Origin: Rallus limicola
Taxonomy: Eukaryota; Chordata; Aves; Gruiformes; Rallidae
Direction: 5' to 3'
Assembly (NCBI GenBank): GCA_022605955.1
Contig: JAKCOZ010000021.1
Coordinates: 17,100,161-17,164,160, forward strand
Length of the DNA stretch: 64,000 nucleotides
The position numbers were made by a program, and so were the translations under genes. The notes beneath the pieces are model-generated. The model saw nothing but the letters and a program-made list of their open reading frames with translations. It ran no database searches and was not told the origin of the DNA. Within the stretch, counting starts at the first letter, position 1; each line of letters opens with the position of its first letter. Positions 35,082-45,800 of this stretch are shown piece by piece.

Positions 35082-35201
35082 CCGTTGTTTTTTCCGTTGT
35101 TTTTTCCGTTGTTTTTTCCGTTGTTTTTTCCGTTGTTTTTTCCGTTGTTTTTTCCGTTGTTTTTTCCGTTGTTTTTTCCGTTGTTTTTTCCGTTGTTTTT
35201 T
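35082..35201. repeat. 12-bp CCGTTGTTTTTT array, 10 copies
   Basis: Ten perfect 12-bp units directly before the 25-bp array. The unit is the same as the second part of the 25-bp unit, so the longer unit may have arisen from this one by gaining a spacer-derived 13-mer. Confidence 0.95.
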
Positions 35202-36476
35202 CCGAGCCTCCTCGCCGTTGTTTTTTCCGAGCCTCCTCGCCGTTGTTTTTTCCGAGCCTCCTCGCCGTTGTTTTTTCCGAGCCTCCTCGCCGTTGTTTTT
35301 TCCGAGCCTCCTCGCCGTTGTTTTTTCCGAGCCTCCTCGCCGTTGTTTTTTCCGAGCCTCCTCGCCGTTGTTTTTTCCGAGCCTCCTCGCCGTTGTTTTT
35401 TCCGAGCCTCCTCGCCGTTGTTTTTTCCGAGCCTCCTCGCCGTTGTTTTTTCCGAGCCTCCTCGCCGTTGTTTTTTCCGAGCCTCCTCGCCGTTGTTTTT
35501 TCCGAGCCTCCTCGCCGTTGTTTTTTCCGAGCCTCCTCGCCGTTGTTTTTTCCGAGCCTCCTCGCCGTTGTTTTTTCCGAGCCTCCTCGCCGTTGTTTTT
35601 TCCGAGCCTCCTCGCCGTTGTTTTTTCCGAGCCTCCTCGCCGTTGTTTTTTCCGAGCCTCCTCGCCGTTGTTTTTTCCGAGCCTCCTCGCCGTTGTTTTT
35701 TCCGAGCCTCCTCGCCGTTGTTTTTTCCGAGCCTCCTCGCCGTTGTTTTTTCCGAGCCTCCTCGCCGTTGTTTTTTCCGAGCCTCCTCGCCGTTGTTTTT
35801 TCCGAGCCTCCTCGCCGTTGTTTTTTCCGAGCCTCCTCGCCGTTGTTTTTTCCGAGCCTCCTCGCCGTTGTTTTTTCCGAGCCTCCTCGCCGTTGTTTTT
35901 TCCGAGCCTCCTCGCCGTTGTTTTTTCCGAGCCTCCTCGCCGTTGTTTTTTCCGAGCCTCCTCGCCGTTGTTTTTTCCGAGCCTCCTCGCCGTTGTTTTT
36001 TCCGAGCCTCCTCGCCGTTGTTTTTTCCGAGCCTCCTCGCCGTTGTTTTTTCCGAGCCTCCTCGCCGTTGTTTTTTCCGAGCCTCCTCGCCGTTGTTTTT
36101 TCCGAGCCTCCTCGCCGTTGTTTTTTCCGAGCCTCCTCGCCGTTGTTTTTTCCGAGCCTCCTCGCCGTTGTTTTTTCCGAGCCTCCTCGCCGTTGTTTTT
36201 TCCGAGCCTCCTCGCCGTTGTTTTTTCCGAGCCTCCTCGCCGTTGTTTTTTCCGAGCCTCCTCGCCGTTGTTTTTTCCGAGCCTCCTCGCCGTTGTTTTT
36301 TCCGAGCCTCCTCGCCGTTGTTTTTTCCGAGCCTCCTCGCCGTTGTTTTTTCCGAGCCTCCTCGCCGTTGTTTTTTCCGAGCCTCCTCGCCGTTGTTTTT
36401 TCCGAGCCTCCTCGCCGTTGTTTTTTCCGAGCCTCCTCGCCGTTGTTTTTTCCGAGCCTCCTCGCCGTTGTTTTTT
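35202..36476. repeat. 25-bp array, 51 apparently perfect copies
   Basis: The unit is CCGAGCCTCCTCG (13 bp) plus CCGTTGTTTTTT (12 bp). The block is 1,275 bp, exactly 51 units, and I find no variant. All three + frames are open across it because 25 is not a multiple of 3. Such homogeneity points to very recent expansion. Confidence 0.96.
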
Positions 36477-37980
36477 CCGGTTTTTTTTTCCGTTTTTTTT
36501 TCCGTTTTTTTTTCCGTTTTTTTTTCCGTTTTTTTTCTTGAGTCCCCTCGCCGGTTTTTTCCCCGTTTTTTTTTCCGTTTTTTTTTCCGTTTTTTTTTTC
36601 CGTTTTTTTTTCCGAGTCCCCTCGCCTTTTTTTTTCCGTTTTTTTTTCCGTTTTTTTTTTCCGTTTTTTTTTCCGTTTTTTTTTCCGTTTTTTTTTCCGT
36701 TTTTTTTTCCGAGTCCCCTCGCCGTTTTTTTCCGGTTTTTTTTCCGGTTTTTTTTCCGGTTTTTTTTCCGGTTTTTTTTTCCGGTTTTTTTTTCCGGTTT
36801 TTTTTTCCGGTTTTTTTTTCCGTTTTTTTTTCCGGTTTTTTTTTCCGGTTTTTTTTTCCGTTTTTTTTTCCGTTTTTTTTTTCCGTTTTTTTTTCCGTTT
36901 TTTTTTTCCGTTTTTTTTTCCGTTTTTTTTTTTTTTGAGTCCCCTCGCCGTTTTTTTTTCCGTTTTTTTTTCCGGTTTTTTTTTTGAGTCCCCTCGCCGT
37001 TTTTTTTTTTCCGTTTTTTTTTTTCCGTTTTTTTTTTCCGTTTTTTTTTCCGTTTTTTTTTCCGTTTTTTTTTCCGTTTTTTTTTCCGTTTTTTTTTCCG
37101 TTTTTTTTTCCGTTTTTTTTTCCGTTTTTTTTTCCGTTTTTTTTTCCGTTTTTTTTTCCGTTTTTTTTTCCGTTTTTTTTTCCGTTTTTTTTTCCGTTTT
37201 TTTTTCCGTTTTTTTTTCCGTTTTTTTTTCTTGAGTCCCCTCGCCGTTTTTTTTTCCGTTTTTTTTTCTTGAGTCCCCTCGCCGTTTTTTTTTCCGTTTT
37301 TTTTTCCTGAGTCCCCTCGCCGTTTTTTTTTCCGTTTTTTTTTCTTGAGTCCCCTCGCCGTTTTTTTTTCCGTTTTTTTTTCTTGAGTCCCCTCGCCGTT
37401 TTTTTTTCCGTTTTTTTTTCTTGAGTCCCCTCGCCGTTTTTTTTTCCGTTTTTTTTTTCTTGAGTCCCCTCGCCGTTTTTTTTTCCGTTTTTTTTTCCGT
37501 TTTTTTTTTTCGGTTTTTTTTTTCGTTTTTTTTTTCGTTTTTTTTTCCGTTTTTTTTTTTGAGTCCCCTCGCCGTTTTTTTCCGTTTTTTTTTCCGTTTT
37601 TTTTTTTGAGTCCCCTCGCCGTTTTTTTCCGTTTTTTTTTCCGTTTTTTTTTTTGAGTCCCCTCGCCGTTTTTTTCCGTTTTTTTTTCCGTTTTTTTTTC
37701 CGTTTTTTTTTCCGTTTTTTTTTTCCGTTTTTTTTTCCGTTTTTTTTTCCGTTTTTTTTTCCGTTTTTTTTTCCGTTTTTTTTTCCGTTTTTTTTTCCGT
37801 TTTTTTTTTCCGTTTTTTTTTCCGTTTTTTTTTCCGTTTTTTTTTCCGTTTTTTTTTCCGTTTTTTTTTCCGTTTTTTTTTTCCGTTTTTTTTTCCGTTT
37901 TTTTTTTTTGAGTCCCCTCGCCGTTTTTTTTTCCGTTTTTTTTTCCGTTTTTTTTCCGTTTTTTTTTTTGAGTCGCCTCG

Positions 37981-38148
37981 CCGTTTTTTTATCCGTTTTT
38001 TTATCCGTTTTTTTATCCGTTTTTTTATCCGTTTTTTTATCCGTTTTTTTATCCGTTTTTTTATCCGTTTTTTTATCCGTTTTTTTATCCGTTTTTTTAT
38101 CCGTTTTTTTATCCGTTATTTTATCCGTTTTTTTATCCGTTTTTTTAT
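37981..38148. repeat. CCG-T7-AT variant array, 14 copies
   Basis: Fourteen 12-bp units with an AT in place of the last two T; one unit (38113-38124) carries a T-to-A change. A shorter copy of the same variant with its GAGTCGCCTCGCCG leader recurs at 38727-38780, marking a duplicated higher-order segment. Confidence 0.93.
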
Positions 38149-40675
38149 CCGTTTTTTTTTCCGTTTTTTTTTTTTTGAGTCCCCTCGCCTTTTTTTTTCC
38201 TTTTTTTTTTCCGGTTTTTTTTTTGAGTCCCCTCGCCGTTTTTTTTTCCGTTTTTTTTTTCCGTTTTTTTTTCCGTTTTTTTTTCCGTTTTTTTTTTCCG
38301 TTTTTTTTTCCGTTTTTTTTTCCGTTTTTTTTTCCGTTTTTTTTTCCGTTTTTTTTTCCGTTTTTTTTTCCGTTTTTTTTTCCGTTTTTTTTTCCGTTTT
38401 TTTTTTTTGAGTCCCCTCGCCTTTTTTTTTCCGGTTTTTTTTCCGTTTTTTTTCCGTTTTTTTTTTTGGGTCCCCTCGCATTTTTTTTTTCCGTTTTTTT
38501 TTCCGTTTTTTTTTTTGAGTCCCCTCGCCGTTTTTTTTTCCGTTTTTTTTTCCGTTTTTTTTTCCGTTTTTTTTTCCGTTTTTTTTTCCGTTTTTTTTTC
38601 CGTTTTTTTTTCCGTTTTTTTTTCCGTTTTTTTTTCCGTTTTTTTTTTCCGAGTCCCCTCGCCGTTTTTTTTTCCGTTTTTTTTTCCGTTTTTTTTTCCG
38701 TTTTTTTTTTCCGTTTTTTTTTTTTTGAGTCGCCTCGCCGTTTTTTTATCCGTTTTTTTATCCGTTTTTTTATCCGTTTTTTTTTCCGTTTTTTTTTTTT
38801 TGAGTCCCCTCGCCTTTTTTTTTCCTTTTTTTTTTCCGGTTTTTTTTTTTGAGTCCCCTCGCCGTTTTTTTTTCCGTTTTTTTTTTCCGTTTTTTTTTCC
38901 GTTTTTTTTTTCCGTTTTTTTTTCCGTTTTTTTTTCCGTTTTTTTTTCCGTTTTTTTTTCCGTTTTTTTTTCCGTTTTTTTTTTTTGAGTCCCCTCGCCT
39001 TTTTTTTTCCGGTTTTTTTTCCGGTTTTTTTCCGTTTTTTTTTTTGGGTCCCCTCGCATTTTTTTTTTCCGTTTTTTTTTCCGTTTTTTTTTTTTGAGTC
39101 CCCTCGCCGTTTTTTTTTCCGTTTTTTTTTCCGTTTTTTTTTCCGTTTTTTTTTCCGTTTTTTTTTCCGTTTTTTTTTCCGAGTCCCCTCGCCGTTTTTT
39201 TTTCCGTTTTTTTTTTCCGTTTTTTTTTCCGTTTTTTTTTCCGTTTTTTTTTCCGTTTTTTTTTTCCGTTTTTTTTTCCGTTTTTTTTTCCGGTTTTTTT
39301 TTCCGTTTTTTTTTCCGGTTTTTTTTCCGTTTTTTTTTTTTGAGTCCCCTCGCGGTTTTTTTTCCGTTTTTTTTTCCGTTTTTTTTTCCGTTTTTTTTTC
39401 CGTTTTTTTTTCCGTTTTTTTTTCCGTTTTTTTTTCCGTTTTTTTTTCCGTTTTTTTTTCCGTTTTTTTTTCCGTTTTTTTTTCCGTTTTTTTTTTCCGT
39501 TTTTTTTTCCGTTTTTTTTTTTTTTCCGAGTCCCCTCGCCTTTTTTTTTTCCGTTTTTTTTTCCGTTTTTTTTTCCGTTTGTTTTTTTCGGTTTTTTTTT
39601 CGGTTTTTTTTTTTCGGTTTTTTTTCCGTTTTTTTTTTTGAGTCCCCTCGCCGTTTTTTTCCGTTTTTTTTTTCCGTTTTTTTTTTTGAGTCCCCTCGCC
39701 GTTTTTTTTCCGTTTTTTTTTCCGTTTTTTTTTTTTGAGTCCCCTCGCCGTTTTTTTCCGTTTTTTTTTCCGTTTTTTTTTCCGTTTTTTTTTCCGTTTT
39801 TTTTTCCGTTTTTTTTCCGTTTTTTTTTCCGTTTTTTTTCCGTTTTTTTTTCCGTTTTTTTTCCGTTTTTTTTTCCGTTTTTTTTTTTTGAGTCCCCTCG
39901 CCGTTTTTTTCCGTTTTTTTTTCCGTTTTTTTTTCCGTTTTTTTTTCCGTTTTTTTTTCCGTTTTTTTTTCCGTTTTTTTTTCCGTTTTTTTTTTCCGTT
40001 TTTTTTTTCCGTTTTTTTTTCCGTTTTTTTTTCCGTTTTTTTTTCCGTTTTTTTTTTCCGTTTTTTTTTTCCGTTTTTTTTTTCCGTTTTTTTTTTCCTT
40101 TTTTTTTTGAGTCCCCTCGCCGGTTTTTTTTACGTTTTTTTTCCGTTTTTTTTTCTTCTTTTTTTTGAGTCCCCTCGCCGCTTTTTTTTCCGCTTTTTTT
40201 TTCCGCTTTTTTTTCCGTTTTTTTTTCCGCTTTTTTTTCCGTTTTTTTTTCCGTTTTTTTTTCCGTTTTTTTTTCCGTTTTTTTTTCCGTTTTTTTTTCC
40301 GTTTTTTTTTCCGTTTTTTTTTCCTTTTTTTTCCGTTTTTTTTTCCGTTTTTTTTTTTTGAGTCCCCTCGCGGTTTTTTTTTTCCGTTTTTTTTTTCCGT
40401 TTTTTTTTCCGTTTTTTTTTCCGTTTTTTTTTCCGTTTTTTTTTCCGTTTTTTTTTCCGTTTTTTTTTCCGTTTTTTTTTTCCGTTTTTTTTTCCGTTTT
40501 TTTTTCCGTTTTTTTTTCCGTTTTTTTTTTGAGTCCCCTCGCCTTTTTTTTTCCGTTTTTTTTTCCGTTTTTTTTTCCGTTTTTTTTTCCGTTTTTTTTT
40601 TCCGTTTTTTTTTCCGTTTTTTTTTCCGTTTTTTTTTCCGTTTTTTTTTCCGTTTTTTTTTTTTTTTCCGAGTCC

Positions 40676-42810
40676 CCTCGCCTTTTTTTTTTACTTTTTT
40701 TTTTCCGTTTTTTTTTCCGTTTGTTTTTTTCGTGTTTTTTTTCGTTTTTTTTTTTCCGAGTCCCCTCGCCGTTTTTTTTTTCCGTTTTTTTTTTCCGTTT
40801 TTTTTTTCCGTTTTTTTTTCCGTTTTTTTTTCCGTTTTTTTTTTCCGTTTTTTTTTCCGTTTTTTTTTCCGTTTTTTTTTCCGTTTTTTTTTCCGTTTTT
40901 TTTTCCGGTTTTTTTTCCGTTTTTTTTTCCGGTTTTTTTTCGTTTTTTTTTTTTGAGTCCCCTCGCCGTTTTTTTTTCCGTTTTTTTTTCCGGTTTTTTT
41001 TCCGGTTTTTTTTTTTGAGTCCCATCGCCGTTTTTTTTGCCGTTTTTTTTTCCGTTTATTTTTCCGGGTTTTTTTCCGTTTTTTTTTTTCGAGTCCCCTC
41101 GCCGTTTTTTTTCCGGTTTTTTTTCCGGTTTTTTTCCGGTTTTTTTCCGGTTTTTTTCCGGTTTTTTTCCGGTTTTTTTCCGGTTTTTTTCCGGTTTTTT
41201 TCCGGTTTTTTTCCGGTTTTTTTCCGGTTTTTTTCCGGTTTTTTTCCGGTTTTTTTCCCGTTTTTTTTCCCGTTTTTTTTTCCGTTTTTTTTTTTTGAGT
41301 CCCCTCGCCGTTTTTTTTTCCGTTTTTTTTTCCGTTTTTTTTTCCGTTTTTTTTTCCGTTTTTTTTTCCGTTTTTTTTTCCGTTTTTTTTTCCGTTTTTT
41401 TTTCGTCCCCTCGCATTTTTTTTTTTCCGGTTTTTTTTCCGTTTTTTGCCTTTTTTTTTTCCGTTTTTTTCCTTTTTTTTTCTGTTTTTTGCCTTCTTTT
41501 TTTTCCGGTTTTTTTTCCGTTTTTTTTCCGTTTTTTTTGAGTCCCCTCGCCTTTTTTTTTTTCCGTTTTTTTTTCCGTTTTTTTTTTCCGTTTTTTTTTC
41601 CGTTTTTTTTTCCGTTTTTTTTTCCGTTTTTTTTTCCGGTTTTTTTTCCGTTTTTTTTTCCGTTTTTTTTTCCGTTTTTTTTTCCGTTTTTTTTCCGTTT
41701 TTTTTTCCGTTTTTTTTTTTTGAGTCCCCTCGCGGTTTTTTTTTCCGTTTTTTTTTCCGTTTTTTTTTCCGTTTTTTTTTCCGTTTTTTTTTTCCGTTTT
41801 TTTTTCCTTTTTTTTTTCCGTTTTTTTTTCCGTTTTTTTTTTGAGTCCCCTCGCCTTTTTTTTTCCGTTTTTTTTTCCGTTTTTTTTTCCGTTTTTTTTT
41901 CCGTTTTTTTTTCCGTTTTTTTTTCCGTTTTTTTTTCCGTTTTTTTTTTCCGTTTTTTTTTCCGTTTTTTTTTCCGTTTTTTTTTCCGGTTTTTTTTCCG
42001 AGTCCCCTCGCCTTTTTTTTTTACTTTTTTTTTTCCGTTTTTTTTTCCGTTTGTTTTTTTCGTGTTTTTTTTCGTTTTTTTTTTTTCCGAGTCCCCTCGC
42101 CGTTTTTTTTTCCGTTTTTTTTTCCGTTTTTTTTTCCGTTTTTTTTTCCGTTTTTTTTTCCGTTTTTTTTTCCGTTTTTTTTTCCGTTTTTTTTTCCGTT
42201 TTTTTTTCCGTTTTTTTTTCCGTTTTTTTTTCGTTTTTTTTTTTTGAGTCCCCTCGCCGTTTTTTTTTCCGTTTTTTTTTCCGTTTTTTTTTCCGGTTTT
42301 TTTTTTTGAGTCCCATCGCCGTTTTTTTTGCCGTTTTTTTTTCCGTTTATTTTTCCGGGTTTTTTTCCGTTTTTTTTTTTCGAGTCCCCTCGCCGTTTTT
42401 TTTCCGGTTTTTTTCCGGGTTTTTTCCGGTTTTTTTCCGGTTTTTTTCCGGTTTTTTTCCCGTTTTTTTCCCGGTTTTTTTCCCGTTTTTTTTTCCGTTT
42501 TTTTTTCCGTTTTTTTTTTTTGAGTCCCCTCGCCGTTTTTTTTCCGTTTTTTTTCCGTTTTTTTTTCCGTTTTTTTTTCCGGTTTTTTTTCCGTTTTTTT
42601 TTCGTCCCCTCGCATTTTTTTTTTTCCGGTTTTTTTTCCGTTTTTTGCCTTTTTTTTTTCCGTTTTTTTCCTTTTTTTTTCTGTTTTTTGCCTTCTTTTT
42701 TTTCCGGTTTTTTTTTCCGTTTTTTTTTCCGTTTTTTTTGAGTCCCCTCGCCTTTTTTTTTTTCCGTTTTTTTTTCCGTTTTTTTTTCCGTTTTTTTTAG
42801 TCCCCTCGCC
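40676..42810. repeat. Higher-order duplication within the T-tract block
   Basis: Three landmark strings occur twice in the same order. One contains TTTGTTTTTTTCGTG (near 40720 and 42051). One has the GAGTCCCATCGCCG spacer followed by TTTATTTTTCCGGG (near 41017 and 42308). One has CGTCCCCTCGCA with TTTTTTGCC (near 41404 and 42603). Offsets shrink from about 1,330 to 1,290 to 1,200 bp because the T-tract arrays between them differ in copy number. Confidence 0.85.
41113..41256. repeat. CCGG-T7 variant array, 13 copies
   Basis: One 12-bp unit followed by twelve perfect 11-bp CCGGTTTTTTT units. A contracted equivalent is at about 42403-42460. Confidence 0.92.
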
Positions 42811-45800
42811 CCTAATTGGACATGCCTCAGGAGTTAAGCCCAGCCGCCCCCAGCCACCCAGAGCAATCTGAGGTGGGTTGGAACGCAAGGGGGTTTAACC
42901 TCTGCCAAATTAGTCTACCTGGTGGTGGATTGTGACAGCCATCTGCCTCGGGATCGTAGGGCTTGCCGTGCGCCGTCTTGGACTGATGGCCCATTGCAGT
43001 TGCTGCAGCTTGGCTGGCTCTGATTTAGGTGGGTGTCAGCCGGTGTAGCCAGGGTGGTGGGCAGTTAGCATGGCTAACTGTGTGTGTGTGTGAAATGTTT
43101 TTATTCCAAACCTAAGAGCTGAGACTTGAGTAAACCTTCTACAACAAATGCAGCCAGGGGATTTTCAGTTGATCTTCTGCTGGCCCAGTAGTTTCTTTGT
43201 CTCCTGCTGCTGGCTGCACTGAGAGTTGACTGTTGTGACTGCACGCCTCTGCCAGCCATGTGATGGCAGCGGGGAGAGTTGCTTAAGTGTCCTGACCACT
43301 CCGTGCCCCGTGCTAAACAGCACCATAAGCTCTGGAACTGTGCAGCGACCAGATGGCATCCGGGGGACTTGCCTCGGCGTGGCCACCCCTATGTGACGGA
43401 CCTAAGGCGAACTATTGGTCAAGGTAAAGAGAATGGAGGGTGGGGAATGGGTTTTGGCAGTTCCTTGTCCTGTGACTTTGGCTTTTGCTTTGGCAGGCTA
43501 TGCGGGCAGCATCGGTGGGACACTGCGACCTGTGCGAGCGCGTCGAGAAGGTGAAGCCATCGTCTCTGTATCAGGCTAGTCATGCAGCTTGTGCGTTTGT
43601 GTTGGGTTTGTCTCACGTGGTGTGCCTGGGTGTTTTGGTGGTGGAAAGTGTAGCGTGCTGCCCTTAGTTTTGTTGCAAGGCAGGGGATTTTGGAAATCTG
43701 CTCTTGGAATTCATTCTAATACGCAGTGGGGACCGGGTTATGAATGTGTATCATTGGGAGAGTAGAACGCAGAAGAACTGGCACGTAAGTGGGTGCGTCT
43801 GCAGCGGATCGGTCGTCCCTTGTGCACCAGGCGCTGAACCGTGACAATGAGCAACAAATGGAATTCCCCACCTGATGTGCAGTCGCTTCGGACTGATGGC
43901 AGGCTGCAGCTGTGTGCTGGTAGGTATGGTACTCGTGGTCATTCGCACGCTTGCTGTCAAGCATGTGGTTGCGCTCTCCCTTGCTCTCAAGCACGCTCTC
44001 TTTTCCACACTTTTCTCTTTCGGTCCCCCATTCTCTTGCCCGCTGCTTGTAGGCCCAATACAGCGACTGGAACCCTGACGCTGTTCTGAGTCTTAACTGT
44101 GTTCCTGAGGGTTGGCAAGCCCTGGTCCCACCAAAGCACCTAATTGGACATGCCTCAGGAGTTAAGCCCAGCCGCCCCCAGCCACCCAGAGCAATCTGAG
44201 GTGGGTTGGAACGCAAGGGGGTTTAACCTCTGCCAAATTAGTCTACCTGGTGGTGGATTGTGACAGCCATCTGCCTCGGGATCGTAGGGCTTGCCGTGCG
44301 CCGTCTTGGACTGATGGCCCATTGCAGTTGCTGCAGCTTGGCTGGCTCTGATTTAGGTGGGTGTCAGCCGGTGTAGCCAGGGTGGTGGGCAGTTAGCATG
44401 GCTAACTGTGTGTGTGTGTGAAATGTTTTTATTCCAAACCTAAGAGCTGAGACTTGAGTAAACCTTCTACAACAAACGCAGCCAGGGGATTTTCAGTTGA
44501 TCTTCTGCTGGCCCAGTAGTTTCTTTGTCTCCTGCTGCTGGCTGCACTGAGAGTTGACTGTTGTGACTGCACGCCTCTGCCAGCCATGTGATGGCAGCGG
44601 GGAGAGTTGCTTAAGTGTCCTGACCACTCCGTGCCCCGTGCTAAACAGCAGCATAAGCTCTGGAACTGTGCAGCGACGAGATGGCATCCGGGGGACTTGC
44701 CTCGGCGTGGCCACCCTTATGTGACGGAGCTAAGGCGAACTATTGGTCAAGGTAGGAGAATGGAGGGTGGGGAATGGGTTTTGGCAGTTCCTTGTCCTGT
44801 GACTCTGGCTTTTGCTTTGGCAGGCTATGCGGGCAGCATCGGTGGGACACTGCGACCTGTGCGAGCGCATCGAGAAGGTGAAGCCATCGTCTCTGTATCA
44901 GGCTTGTGCGTTTGTGTTGGGTTTGTCTCACGTGGTGTGCCTGGGTGTTTTGGTGGAGGAAAGTGTAGCGTGCTGTCCTTAGTTTTGTTGAAAGGCAGGG
45001 GATTTTGGGAATCAGCTCTTGGAATTCATTCTAATATGCAATGGGGACCGGGTAATGAATCTGTATCATTGGAGAGAGTAGAACGCAGAAGAACTGGCAC
45101 GTAAGTGGGTGCGTCTGCAGCGGATCGGTCGTCCCCTGTGCACCCAGCGCTGAACTGTGACAACTAGCAACAAATGGAATTCCCCACCTGGTGTGCAGTC
45201 ACTTCGACTGATGGCGGGCTGCAGCTGTGTGATGGAAGGTATGGCAGTCGCAGTCATTCGCACGCTTGCTGTCAAGCGTGTGGTTGCGCTCTCCCTTGCT
45301 CTCAAGCACGCTCTCTTTTCCACACTTTTCTCTTTCGGTCCCCCATTCTCTTGCCTGCTGCTTGTAGGCCCTATACAGCGACTGGAACCCTGACGCTGTT
45401 CTGAGTCTTAACTGTGTTCCTGAGGGTTGGCAAGCCCTGGTCCCAACAAAGCACCTAATTGGACATGCCTCAGGAGTTAAGCCCAGCCGCCCCCAGCCAC
45501 CCAGAGCAATCTGAGGTGGGTTGGAACGCAAGGGGGTTTAACCTCTGCCAAATTAGTCTACCTGGTGGTGGATTGTGACAGCCATCTGCCTCGGGATCGT
45601 AGGGCTTGCCGTGCGCCGTCTTGGACTGATGGCCCATTGCAGTTGCTGCAGCTTGGCTGGCTCTGATTTAGGTGGGTGTCAGCCGGTGTAGCCAGGGTGG
45701 TGGGCAGTTAGCATGGCTAACTGTGTGTGTGTGAAATGTTTTTTTTTCCAAAGCTAAGAGCTGAGACGTGAGTAAACCTTCTACAACAAACGCAGCCAGG

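Larger units (their letters stand above)
34866..42810. repeat. T-tract satellite block (CCG + T7-T10), 7.9 kb
   Basis: Nearly 8 kb is built from CCG followed by runs of mostly 8-10 T (a 12-bp CCG-T9 unit dominates), interrupted every 50-300 bp by GAGTCCCCTCGCCG spacers and variants (GAGTCGCCTCGCCG, GGGTCCCCTCGCA, CGTCCCCTCGCA, GAGTCCCATCGCCG). The strand asymmetry is extreme. Long phenylalanine-rich + frames and lysine-rich - frames exist only because 12-bp units hold the frame; none is a gene. The block ends sharply at 42810, where the 1,329-bp satellite resumes in mid-monomer. Confidence 0.96.

Noticed and set aside
35202..36476. CRISPR-like appearance of regular short repeats
   Set aside because: The units are contiguous with no unique spacers, and the context is vertebrate satellite DNA.
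35009..42888. Long Phe-rich + frames (up to 629 residues) and Lys/Gly-rich - frames (up to 751 residues)
   Set aside because: They are direct products of CCG-T9 repeats whose 12-bp unit preserves the frame. No start context, domain or non-repeat sequence supports a gene.
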